A DNA stretch of 9,049 nucleotides from Acidobacteriota bacterium (lineage in GTDB: Bacteria > Acidobacteriota > Holophagae > Thermotomaculales > Thermotomaculaceae), in assembly GCA_027038695.1 (NCBI GenBank), contig JALWHA010000232.1, positions 1 through 9,049 on the forward strand, written 5' to 3'. The position numbers were made by a program, and so were the translations under genes. Below are positions 1 through 6,298 of this stretch, one piece after another (the first letter of the stretch is position 1; every line of letters starts with the position of its first letter). The notes beneath the pieces are model-generated. The model was given only the letters and a program-made list of their open reading frames with translations, made no database searches and had not been told where the DNA came from.

Positions 1-434
1 AAAGAGTTTACCTGCTTGTGAGAAGGCATATGCTTTTTTTAAACTTTATGGTTAACGGGTACTCAAAAAAGTCTTTCAGAAAGTTAATAAATATGATGAG
101 AGAGGATGCGGTTTTGCTTGTCATTCTTTTTCTTGCGGATAAGAATGCAGCACGTGGGCCTTTATCGGAGGGAAATTTTGAAAAGGCTTTGAATGTTGCC
201 GGGGATTTTTTAAGGTTTTATAGAGAGGAAAAGGAGAGTATTTTAAACCTTCCTAAACTTGTTTCAGGGTTTGACGTGATTAAAATCCTTGAGATTTCCC
301 CTTCAAAAGAAGTGGGAAGGGTATTGAATTTGATTATGGAGAAGCAATTGGAAGACCCGAATTTCACAAGGGAAGAGGCCTTGAACTTGATATATGATTT
401 AAAAAGCAATAAGGAGAATAAAGGTGAAGGTTAG
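1..434 (+). CDS. CCA-adding enzyme / poly(A) polymerase family protein, C-terminal part (5' truncated)
   Basis: The reading frame is open from base 3 to the TAG at 432-434, so the gene starts upstream of the window and only about the last 143 codons are seen. The GTG at 18 is an internal codon. The visible part looks like the helical RNA-binding C-terminus of class II tRNA nucleotidyltransferases/poly(A) polymerases that carry an HD domain. It has an RRHM segment, then a helical stretch ending in LFLADKNAARG (matching the family's L.LADxxA pattern). It closes with the hallmark LVSGFDVIKIL...SKEVGRVLNLIMEKQLE...TREEALNLI block, where the family has 'inGxDLm..lgi.pGp.iG.iL..l...ql.g...tReeal'. 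The catalytic nucleotidyltransferase head is out of view, so CCA addition, A-addition or polyadenylation cannot be separated. The 3' end overlaps the next gene by 11 bases. Confidence 0.8.
   Translation, partial: RVYLLVRRHMLFLNFMVNGYSKKSFRKLINMMREDAVLLVILFLADKNAARGPLSEGNFEKALNVAGDFLRFYREEKESILNLPKLVSGFDVIKILEISPSKEVGRVLNLIMEKQLEDPNFTREEALNLIYDLKSNKENKGEG
411..416 (+). promoter_or_regulatory. Shine-Dalgarno for the GTG-started MBL-fold gene
   Basis: AAGGAG lies 7 bases before the GTG at 424-426, inside the end of the preceding gene. It supports the GTG start, since the encoded MKVRFLGTGTS is the normal N-terminus of this family and no ATG stands nearby. Confidence 0.75.
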
Positions 435-1188
435 GTTTTTGGGGACAGGCACTTCAATGGGGGTGCCGTTGATAGGTTGCAGGTGTAAGGTTTGCACTTC
501 AAAGGATTTCAGGGATAAGAGATTGAGGTCGTCAATTTTAATTGAACACAGGGGCAAAAATATCCTTGTTGACGCGTCTTCCGATTTCAGGTTGCAGGCC
601 TTGATCTATCGTATTAACAAGATTGACGCTATTTTTATTACTCACCCTCACGCTGACCATGTTTTCGGGCTTGACGACACAAGGATTTTTTATCTTAGAC
701 AGAAAAAGCCTATGGAGATATGGGGAAGCGAGTTTACTATTTCAAATATAAAAAAATTATTCTTTTACGCATTTGAAGGCAAAAGAGACGAAAGGCTTGT
801 AAAGCCTTCTTTTAATTTAAACTTAATAGAAAGGCAGATTAACCTGTTCGGGTTAAGGGTTACCCCCGTAAAGGCTATTCACGGGGATATGCCTGTTACC
901 GGATTCAGGTTTAATAACTTCGGTTATATCACGGATTTTAATTTTATTGAGGATAGAGAGATTAAGAAGTTCAGGGGGGTAAAAACCCTTGTGGTTGGGG
1001 CGCTTCGTTATTCCCCTTCAATTTCTCATTTAACAATTGACAGGGCTGTTGAGTTTGTTAGAAGAATTAAGCCGAAAATGGCTTACTTTACGCATTTTTC
1101 TCACGAGATTTTGCACTCACAACTTGAAAAAGAGTTGCCTGAAGGGATTAAGCCTGCTTTTGACGGGTTGGAAATAGAGGTGTATTGA
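424..1188 (+). CDS. PhnP/RNase Z-like metallo-beta-lactamase-fold hydrolase
   Basis: This 254-residue cytosolic metal-dependent hydrolase, probably a phosphodiesterase, resembles PhnP (cyclic phosphodiesterase). The first strand and loop read FLGTGTSMGVP (residues 5-15), then GCRCKVC gives three cysteines (C19, C21, C24). In E. coli PhnP the equivalent cysteines plus a histidine hold a structural zinc. The metallo-beta-lactamase signature THPHADH is at residues 73-79. Other likely metal ligands are H153, D171 in YITDF, H202 in SHLTID, and the H224/H227 pair in FTHFSH. Length is normal for the family. GTG start with a good Shine-Dalgarno, overlapping the previous gene by 11 bases; the next gene begins one base after the stop. 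No phn genes are nearby, so the phosphonate-pathway role of E. coli PhnP should not be assumed and the substrate is unknown. Confidence 0.88.
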   Translation: MKVRFLGTGTSMGVPLIGCRCKVCTSKDFRDKRLRSSILIEHRGKNILVDASSDFRLQALIYRINKIDAIFITHPHADHVFGLDDTRIFYLRQKKPMEIWGSEFTISNIKKLFFYAFEGKRDERLVKPSFNLNLIERQINLFGLRVTPVKAIHGDMPVTGFRFNNFGYITDFNFIEDREIKKFRGVKTLVVGALRYSPSISHLTIDRAVEFVRRIKPKMAYFTHFSHEILHSQLEKELPEGIKPAFDGLEIEVY

Positions 1189-1189
1189 T

Positions 1190-1870
1190 ATGAAAAAGAT
1201 TATTGTTTTGTTTGTTTTTTTTAATTTAAGTTGTTTCGCATGGAGCGGGTTAACGGTTAATTATATGATTGTAAATGCATATAAAACCTTTCCTTCCGGC
1301 TTGAAGTTGTTTCTTGAGAACAATAAAAGGGATATCTTAAAAGGTGCAAAAAGTATAAATGAAAGGGATTTTTCCTCAAAAACAGAGGTTTTAAGTTTTA
1401 TTTGCAAAGAAAAAAAGAAGATAGAGAATATGATCAAAAACAGGCAAAAGGTGAAAAACATAGCGTTTGAATTCGGTAAAATGTTCAAAGCAGTGGCTAT
1501 ACTGTCTTTCCCTTTTTCCTTTGAAACTTCTTTTTATGCGAGGGACTATGGCGATTACACCAATTTTAAACTTGAAAAGTTTATTTTTGCTTTCAAGAGA
1601 GTAAAAAAAGAAAAGTTAAAGGCAAATAGTTGTGATTTTTTGGTAAAATCAATTTATAAGGAAAGCGAGAGTTTAAAGAAAAGGATTATGGACGATTATA
1701 ATATTTACGGGGATTCTTCCCATTTTGACGACCTGTCGGCTGCCTTCGGTTCAGGCAGTTTGCTTTTTTCGGACAGTTGTTTTACTATGGCTGCCTTGTC
1801 CGCCAATATTTGGCTGAGGGTTAACGGCAAGTTAAACGGGTGTTTGATTGTCGGAAGGAGAGGTAAATGA
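1190..1870 (+). CDS. Exported protein resembling the Zn-phospholipase C/P1 nuclease fold, metal ligands absent
   Basis: This 226-residue protein has an N-terminal signal peptide: MKK, hydrophobic IIVLFVFFNL, then CFA|W, with likely cleavage before W18. A mature protein starting with Trp, then a T-x-x-x-helix and a 'fP..l..fLe.nk..il.GA' segment (residues 34-53), resembles Zn-dependent phospholipase C/S1-P1 nucleases, whose N-terminal Trp binds zinc. A later segment, FGKMFKAVAILSFPF (95-109), sits where such enzymes have 'G..yHyiaDl.qPlH'. But the histidine expected five residues after the Trp is Val, and the whole protein has a single histidine (H178). It therefore cannot build the usual three-zinc site. 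If the relationship is right it is a non-catalytic relative; otherwise it is simply an exported protein of unknown function. Start chosen at the ATG one base after the previous stop, with AGAGGTG upstream at 1176-1182. Its stop overlaps the next start as ATGA. Confidence 0.6.
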   Translation: MKKIIVLFVFFNLSCFAWSGLTVNYMIVNAYKTFPSGLKLFLENNKRDILKGAKSINERDFSSKTEVLSFICKEKKKIENMIKNRQKVKNIAFEFGKMFKAVAILSFPFSFETSFYARDYGDYTNFKLEKFIFAFKRVKKEKLKANSCDFLVKSIYKESESLKKRIMDDYNIYGDSSHFDDLSAAFGSGSLLFSDSCFTMAALSANIWLRVNGKLNGCLIVGRRGK

Positions 1871-2778
1871 AAAAGATAGCGGTATTACTGTTTTTAACCG
1901 CTTGTTTTTCTTCTTTTGCTTTCAAGCTTAACCTTAACCTGAAAAAGGGAGAGAGGTTTATTTATACCGTAAAGAAGAATCAGGCGATGGTTATGGGAAA
2001 TAAGTTAACCGCGTATAGAAACGAAACCGAGATTAACCTTATATTTGATGTGCAGGTGGTTGAGTGGAAGGAAGATCATTTTACAATATCCTTTCTTTTA
2101 AAGAAGGGTACCTTAAGCATAGTCTCTCCTTTAGGGGCTAATAAGTTTGATACCGAAATAAATAAAAAGTATCCCGATAACCCCTTTCTCGCAATGTTGA
2201 TTGAAATGAAATCAACCCCTTTGCTCTACACCTTCGGCAGAAAGGATTTGAAGGTAAAGAAAATTGAAGGGGTTTCAACGCTTGAGAAAAAGATTATTCA
2301 TAATTTAAACTTTAAAGACACTACGCTGAAGAAGAGGGTAGCCGATATTTTGAAGAAGAAAACAGAGGAGATGGAAAAGGGCTACGGCTTTGACTTTAAC
2401 CTGTTCCCCTATTTAAACAGGGAAGTTGAAGAGGGTAAAGAGTTTAAGGTTAAGCAGTTGTTCTATAAGGGGGAGGCGAACATAAAAGCGGATGTCGTCT
2501 ATTCCGTGGACAAGATTACGGATAACTCAGTGTTTTTTAAGATAGATTCTTCATTTAATATGCCTGAAAAGGAGACAAATTTTAACGGCTTAAAGGCTTT
2601 ATTGTCGGTAAGAGGCAAACAAACCGGGAATTTAACCGTAAATAGAGATACGGGGCTTGCAAGTTTCTATTCGGTTGAACAGGTTGTTGACGGGGTTTTT
2701 GTAATCAAGGATACTAAAGAGCGGTTTCCCGTTAAGGTAAATTCGGTTATTATTCTCAGGTTTAAAAGGGTAAATTGA
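1867..2778 (+). CDS. Exported protein of unknown function (possible lipoprotein)
   Basis: This 303-residue envelope protein is not recognised with confidence. Residues 1-18 form a signal peptide (MKKIAVLLFLTACFSSFAF). L10-T-A-C13 fits a lipobox, but the hydrophobic core before it is short and FSSFA|F is an equally good type I cleavage site. The mature part opens with a 'LNLKKGERFIYTVKKNQAMVMG' pattern and consists of alternating strands. A middle segment, LLYTFGRKDLKVKKIEGV (119-136), has the shape 'l.ft.g..G.v..i.G'. This resembles DUF6263-like beta-rich periplasmic proteins, an assignment made by eye only. Shine-Dalgarno AAGGAG is at 1855-1860. The start overlaps the previous stop as ATGA and the stop overlaps the pcm start, so translation of the three genes is probably coupled. 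Lysine-rich, with no enzyme motif seen. Confidence 0.7.
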   Translation: MKKIAVLLFLTACFSSFAFKLNLNLKKGERFIYTVKKNQAMVMGNKLTAYRNETEINLIFDVQVVEWKEDHFTISFLLKKGTLSIVSPLGANKFDTEINKKYPDNPFLAMLIEMKSTPLLYTFGRKDLKVKKIEGVSTLEKKIIHNLNFKDTTLKKRVADILKKKTEEMEKGYGFDFNLFPYLNREVEEGKEFKVKQLFYKGEANIKADVVYSVDKITDNSVFFKIDSSFNMPEKETNFNGLKALLSVRGKQTGNLTVNRDTGLASFYSVEQVVDGVFVIKDTKERFPVKVNSVIILRFKRVN

Positions 2779-3389
2779 TGGCCTATTCTTTAAAAGAGAT
2801 GGTTGAAAATCAGATAATCGCAAGAGGAGTTAATAACCCTGATGTGGTTGAGGCTATGTTGAAAATAGACAGGGTTGATTTTGTAATGCCTGAAGATATA
2901 AATTTTGCATATCATGATACCCCGCTTTCTTTGATAGACGGGCAAACAATATCACAGCCTTATATTGTTGCTTTAATGACAGATGCTTTAAATGTGGATA
3001 AAGAATGCAGTGTGCTTGAAATAGGTACGGGGAGCGGATATCAGACTGCTATTCTTGCATACCTTGCAAAAAATGTCGTTTCGGTTGAAAGGCTTGAATC
3101 TTTATTCAACCTTGCGAATAAAAACCTTGAGAAGTACTCTTTTGAAAATATTAAATTGATACGCGGAGACGGGAAAAATATGGAGTTTAAAGAGAAGTTT
3201 GACAGGATTGAAGTAACCGCTGCCGCCGAAACTTTTCCCGAAAAGTTGTTTGAGAATCTGAAAGAAGGGGGCACTATGGTGGTTCCCGTTGAACAGGGAT
3301 TTTATCAGGTTTTGTATAAAATTAGAAAGATCAAAGGGAAACCTGAATTCAGGCAGTTGTGCCATGTAAGGTTTGTTCCCCTTGTTTAA
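2778..3389 (+). CDS. pcm: Protein-L-isoaspartate O-methyltransferase
   Basis: Cytosolic repair enzyme that transfers a methyl group from S-adenosylmethionine to L-isoaspartyl residues of aged proteins, starting their conversion back to aspartate. The 203 residues match the usual length (E. coli Pcm is 208). Diagnostic motifs are present: RVDFVMPE (32-39), the AYHDTPL segment (44-50), GQTISQPYIVALM (55-67) and the SAM-binding motif LEIGTGSGYQT (80-90). These are followed by acidic E104 in VVSVERL, GDGKN, the FDRIEVTAAAETFPEKL strand and GGTMVVPV. The ATG at 2778 shares one base with the preceding stop (TGATG), and AAAAGGG at 2764-2770 serves as ribosome binding site. A TTG three bases earlier is possible but less likely. 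Placement ahead of hflK/hflC suggests a protein-maintenance operon. Confidence 0.95.
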   Translation: MAYSLKEMVENQIIARGVNNPDVVEAMLKIDRVDFVMPEDINFAYHDTPLSLIDGQTISQPYIVALMTDALNVDKECSVLEIGTGSGYQTAILAYLAKNVVSVERLESLFNLANKNLEKYSFENIKLIRGDGKNMEFKEKFDRIEVTAAAETFPEKLFENLKEGGTMVVPVEQGFYQVLYKIRKIKGKPEFRQLCHVRFVPLV

Positions 3390-3396
3390 AAGGAGG
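3390..3396 (+). promoter_or_regulatory. Strong Shine-Dalgarno fixing the hflK start
   Basis: AAGGAGG lies four bases before the ATG at 3401. It sits directly after the pcm stop and favours this start over the TTG 42 bases upstream, which would add a cysteine-rich 14-residue extension unlike the family. Confidence 0.8.
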
Positions 3397-3400
3397 CTTT

Positions 3401-4372
3401 ATGGATGTTTACACGGTTAATCCCGATATTGAAAAGTACAGGAAAAAGGCTCAAAAATTTTTGTTTTTGTTATGGTTTATTCCGATAATAATCCTTGTCT
3501 ATACTTCTTATTACACAATTGCACCTGACGAGGTGGGAGTTGTTACACGTTTCGGAAAGTTTGTAAGGATTGAACAGCCGGGGTTGCACTTTAAGATCCC
3601 CTTCGGGGTTGAGTTTGTAAAAAAGGTTCCCGTTAAAAAGCAGTTAAAGGAAGAATTCGGTTTCAGAACCGTAAGGGCGGGGATAAAATCGGAATATTCA
3701 ACGAGCAGTTATCTGCATGAGTCTTTAATGCTTACCGGGGATCTGAACATAGGTGAAATAGAGTGGAGTGTGCAGTATAAAATTAAGGACCCGGTAAAGT
3801 ACCTTTTTAAAGTAAGAGATGTTAAAGGTACTTTCAGGAATATTTGCGAAGCGGTTATGAGGGAGGTTATTGGGGACAGGTCTATTAACGAGATTCTTAC
3901 AACAGGCAGGGAAGAGATTGCTCAAGAGTGCAAAACAAAGATTCAAAAACTATGTAACGAATACAATACGGGGCTTGACGTTAAGTTAGTGGTGTTGCAG
4001 GACGTTAACCCCCCTGACCCTGTTAAGCCTTCCTTTAACGAGGTGAATCAGGCGTTGCAGGAAAAAGAGAATATGATCAATCAGGCTTGGGCGCAGTACA
4101 ACAAGGTGATACCTAATGAAAAGGGTAAGGCTTTGCAGATAATTCAGGAAGCGGAAGGTTACGCTTTGAAAAGGGTTAACGAGGCAAAAGGAGATGTGGC
4201 CATGTTTGACGAGGTATTGAAAGAGTATAGAAAAGCGCCAAAGGTCACCAAAGAGAGGCTTTACCTTGAAACTATGCAAAAATTATTGCCTAAATACGGG
4301 AAGGTTATAGTGATAGATTCAAAACAAAAGAATATCCTTCCCCTTCTTGACTTAATGAAAGGGGGTAACTAA
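3401..4372 (+). CDS. hflK: HflK, SPFH/band 7 membrane protein (FtsH protease modulator subunit)
   Basis: HflK assembles with HflC into a large periplasm-facing cage in the inner membrane around FtsH and modulates turnover of membrane proteins. The 323-residue protein has a short cytoplasmic tail, one membrane segment (about residues 19-38, LFLLWFIPIIILVY) and then the SPFH start 'TIAPDEVGVVTRFGKFVRIEQPGLHFKIPF' (39-68). The HflK-specific block LQDVNPPDPVKPSFNEVNQAL (199-219) is followed by a coiled coil. The C-terminus has 'Y.kaP.vTkeRLYLETM' (276-292) and a hydrophobic end, both close to E. coli HflK. At 323 residues it is shorter than E. coli HflK (419) because it lacks the long glycine-rich N-terminus and the C-terminal extension. 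It overlaps hflC by one base (TAATG). No ftsH gene is in the window. Confidence 0.94.
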   Translation: MDVYTVNPDIEKYRKKAQKFLFLLWFIPIIILVYTSYYTIAPDEVGVVTRFGKFVRIEQPGLHFKIPFGVEFVKKVPVKKQLKEEFGFRTVRAGIKSEYSTSSYLHESLMLTGDLNIGEIEWSVQYKIKDPVKYLFKVRDVKGTFRNICEAVMREVIGDRSINEILTTGREEIAQECKTKIQKLCNEYNTGLDVKLVVLQDVNPPDPVKPSFNEVNQALQEKENMINQAWAQYNKVIPNEKGKALQIIQEAEGYALKRVNEAKGDVAMFDEVLKEYRKAPKVTKERLYLETMQKLLPKYGKVIVIDSKQKNILPLLDLMKGGN

Positions 4373-5304
4373 TGAAATTTGCCGCAGTATTGACAGTAAT
4401 TGCTCTGGCATTGTTGGTTTTGCTCTCTTCTTCCGCCTATGTTGTTAACGAAAAAGAACAGGTTGTTATAACTCAATTCGGCAAACCTGTTGGGCAACCT
4501 ATTAAAGATGCGGGTTTGCATTTTAAAATACCTTTTATTCAAAAGGCGAATTTCTTTGATAAAAGGTGGCTTGAATGGGACGGTGACGCTAATCAGGTTA
4601 CGACAAAGGACAAAAAATATATATGGATAGACACTTATGCAAGGTGGAGGATTAAAGACCCCCTAAAATTCTTTGAAACCGTGGGCAATGAAATGGGGGC
4701 GCAGAGCAGATTGGACGATATTTTAGACGGGGAGACAAGGATTGCAATCGCAAAGTACAATTTAATTGAGGTTGTTAGAACCACAAACAGGCCTATGGAA
4801 ATGGCGGCAACCTATAGCGGAGAGATGTCTGATAACTCGGAATTCACCGTAAAAGTGGGAAGGGAGAAGATAACAAGGCAAATATTAAAAAAAGTATCAA
4901 ATATCACCCCTTCATACGGGATTGAGGTTGTTGACGTCAGGATTAAAAGGGTAAACTATGTTGAATCGGTTAGAAAAAAGGTTTATCAGAGAATGATAAG
5001 CGAGAGAAAGAGAATAGCTGAACAGTACCGCTCTGAAGGTATGGGTAAAAAGGCTGAGATAATCGGTAAAACGCAGAAGGAATTGGAGAAAATAAGGTCA
5101 GAAGCGTATAGAAAAGCACAGGAGATAAAAGGTAAGGCGGACGCTGAGGCTACAAAGATTTACGCTCAGGTATATTCAAAAGATCCGCAGTTTTATAAAT
5201 TCTTAAAATCCCTTGAAACCCTTGAGAAAACGGTTCAAAAAGATAATGTGCTTATACTTTCTACCGACAGCGAATTGTATAATTTAATGAAAACTATAAA
5301 GTAG
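4372..5304 (+). CDS. hflC: HflC, SPFH/band 7 membrane protein (FtsH protease modulator subunit)
   Basis: Partner of HflK in the membrane cage that controls access of substrates to FtsH. The 310 residues begin with a membrane anchor (about 4-23, AAVLTVIALALLVLLSSSAY). The HflC-type SPFH domain follows: 'VVNEKEQVVITQFGKPV' (24-40), 'AGLHFKIPFIQ' (47-57), DKRWLEWDGD (63-72), and 'IDTYARWRIKDPLKFF' (86-101). GIEVVDVRIKRVN (183-195) and RMISERKRIAEQYRSEGMGKKAEI (207-230) start the coiled coil. The C-terminal 'GKADAEATKIYAQVYSKDPQFYKFLKSL' (254-281) is the characteristic HflC end. Length is close to E. coli HflC (334). Ribosome binding site AAAGGGGG is at 4358-4365. The one-base overlap with hflK fits production of the two subunits in equal amounts. 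Confidence 0.95.
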   Translation: MKFAAVLTVIALALLVLLSSSAYVVNEKEQVVITQFGKPVGQPIKDAGLHFKIPFIQKANFFDKRWLEWDGDANQVTTKDKKYIWIDTYARWRIKDPLKFFETVGNEMGAQSRLDDILDGETRIAIAKYNLIEVVRTTNRPMEMAATYSGEMSDNSEFTVKVGREKITRQILKKVSNITPSYGIEVVDVRIKRVNYVESVRKKVYQRMISERKRIAEQYRSEGMGKKAEIIGKTQKELEKIRSEAYRKAQEIKGKADAEATKIYAQVYSKDPQFYKFLKSLETLEKTVQKDNVLILSTDSELYNLMKTIK

Positions 5305-5308
5305 AACT

Positions 5309-5734
5309 ATGCGGACTATTGATTTCAGCATTAACTCAAAAATTGAACTTATAAATATCGTTGAAGAGGCGGTTGAGTTTTTCCTTAAAAATCAATGCGG
5401 GATTGACAAAGATTCAAGGTATTGGTTTTTGGTGGGATTTCATGAGATCCTTATTAACGCTTACCTGCACGGCAACAAGAAAGACGAAACCCTGCCGATA
5501 AAAGTATCAATTTCTTTTCAAGGCAAAATACTTGAATGTGCCGTTAGCGATAAAGGAAGCGGCTTTAATCCAGGGGAGGTTCCCGATCCGACAAAGCCTG
5601 AAAATATTTTAAAACCGTCGGGCCGGGGCCTTCTCTTTGCAAATAAATCCTGCGACCGGGTTTTCTTTGAAAAGAAAGACGGGGAATTTGTCGTAAGGAT
5701 AATTAAAAAAGTCAAAGAGGTGCCGAATGCTTGA
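5309..5734 (+). CDS. RsbW/SpoIIAB-like GHKL serine kinase (anti-sigma factor family)
   Basis: A 141-residue cytosolic ATP-binding protein of the HATPase_c_2 type. In this family the protein either sequesters a sigma factor or phosphorylates a STAS-domain partner on serine. The ATP site is intact: N box E46-x3-N50-A-x2-H54-G-N56, G1 box D81-K-G83-S-G85-F, and G2 box S104-G105-R106-G107 ahead of LLF. Length is typical of RsbW/SpoIIAB (about 135-160). The start lies four bases after hflC without an obvious Shine-Dalgarno, so it probably depends on translation of hflC. The end overlaps the STAS gene by 8 bases, matching a kinase and its substrate made together. No sigma factor or PP2C phosphatase gene is visible here, so the target beyond the STAS protein is unknown. 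Confidence 0.88.
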   Translation: MRTIDFSINSKIELINIVEEAVEFFLKNQCGIDKDSRYWFLVGFHEILINAYLHGNKKDETLPIKVSISFQGKILECAVSDKGSGFNPGEVPDPTKPENILKPSGRGLLFANKSCDRVFFEKKDGEFVVRIIKKVKEVPNA

Positions 5735-6065
5735 AATAAAAGAGAGAAAAATAAACGATGTTATTATATTGGATTTAAAAGGCAAGATAACCATAGGGGA
5801 AGGTGACAGGCTTTTAAGGGAAAAGATAACCGACCTGCTTGATAGAGGTGAGAGAAATATTATTTTGAATATGGCAAGGGTAAGTTACCTTGATTCTTCA
5901 GGCACGGGTGAGGTAGTCAGTCTTTTAATGAAGGTAAAAAAGAGGAACGGAGAATTGAAACTTTTAAGCCTCTCTCAAAAGATCAAAGATATATTTCAGA
6001 TAGCGCAGTTATTGAGTATATTTGATTATTACACAGACGAGAAAGAAGCCATAGAAGCTTTTTAA
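5727..6065 (+). CDS. STAS-domain anti-anti-sigma factor (RsbV/SpoIIAA-like)
   Basis: A single STAS domain of 112 residues, the normal size for RsbV/SpoIIAA. It opens with LEIKERKINDVIILDLKGKITIG (2-24). The phosphorylation loop is Y54-L-D56-S57-S58-G59-T-G, equivalent to MDSSG in SpoIIAA, where the second serine is phosphorylated by the partner kinase. The end has KLLSLSQKIKDIFQIAQL (77-94), the usual 'v..vl.i.gl..if' helix, and an acidic tail. The unphosphorylated form would bind the RsbW-like protein encoded just upstream. The gene overlaps that kinase gene by 8 bases and uses AGAGG at 5716-5720 as ribosome binding site. Gene order is kinase then antagonist, the reverse of the Bacillus rsbV-rsbW and spoIIAA-spoIIAB arrangement. 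It is the last gene of the long upstream cluster. Confidence 0.9.
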   Translation: MLEIKERKINDVIILDLKGKITIGEGDRLLREKITDLLDRGERNIILNMARVSYLDSSGTGEVVSLLMKVKKRNGELKLLSLSQKIKDIFQIAQLLSIFDYYTDEKEAIEAF

Positions 6066-6088
6066 GTCTTTTCTTTGTAAAAAAGTAG

Positions 6089-6117
6089 TTGCAATCTTTT
6101 CCGATTTTTGGTATTTT
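6089..6117 (+). promoter_or_regulatory. Predicted sigma-70-type promoter for tRNA-Thr
   Basis: TTGCAA (6089-6094) and TATTTT (6112-6117) are separated by 17 bases, with the expected transcription start at about 6124, a few bases before the mature tRNA 5' end. No hairpin terminator for the upstream cluster is visible between 6066 and 6088, so read-through from it is possible. Confidence 0.65.
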
Positions 6118-6130
6118 ATTCCTTGCGTGA

Positions 6131-6206
<76 letters not shown>

Positions 6207-6263
6207 TTTTTTTATGCCTTTTTAGATTTTCCCTTTGTGAGAAAACTCAAATATTTAATATTG

Positions 6264-6291
6264 TTGCTAAATTTATACTTAAATGTATAAT
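6264..6291 (+). promoter_or_regulatory. Predicted sigma-70-type promoter for rnpB
   Basis: TTGCTA (6264-6269), a 16-base spacer and a perfect TATAAT (6286-6291) predict a start at about 6298-6299, which is exactly the 5' end of the RNase P RNA P1 helix. An alternative -35, TTGTTG at 6261, would give a 19-base spacer. Confidence 0.75.
6273..6290. repeat. Perfect 6-bp inverted repeat over the rnpB promoter spacer and -10
   Basis: TTATAC and GTATAA flank a 6-base centre, TTAAAT. The right arm covers five bases of the -10 box. It could be a small operator, but in AT-rich DNA a repeat of this length can arise by chance. Confidence 0.3.
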
Positions 6292-6298
6292 ATTTAGA

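Noticed and set aside
1226..1246. Lipobox in the exported protein at 1190 (LSC at residues 13-15)
   Set aside because: The -3 residue is Asn and the CFA|W type I cleavage site is better. It also gives the N-terminal Trp typical of the suspected fold family.
2775..2777. TTG start for pcm one codon before the ATG
   Set aside because: The ATG at 2778 gives the normal N-terminus, has a well-spaced ribosome binding site and is the stronger initiation codon. The difference is a single residue.
3359..3400. TTG start extending HflK by 14 residues (MPCKVCSPCLKGGF)
   Set aside because: It would overlap pcm by 31 bases, lacks a ribosome binding site and adds a cysteine-rich stretch foreign to HflK. 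The ATG at 3401 has AAGGAGG just upstream.
6207..6213. T7 run directly after the tRNA CCA as an intrinsic terminator
   Set aside because: No dedicated GC-rich hairpin precedes it apart from the tRNA itself. The weak TTTTC/GAAAA symmetry downstream (about 6226-6244) is too short to call.
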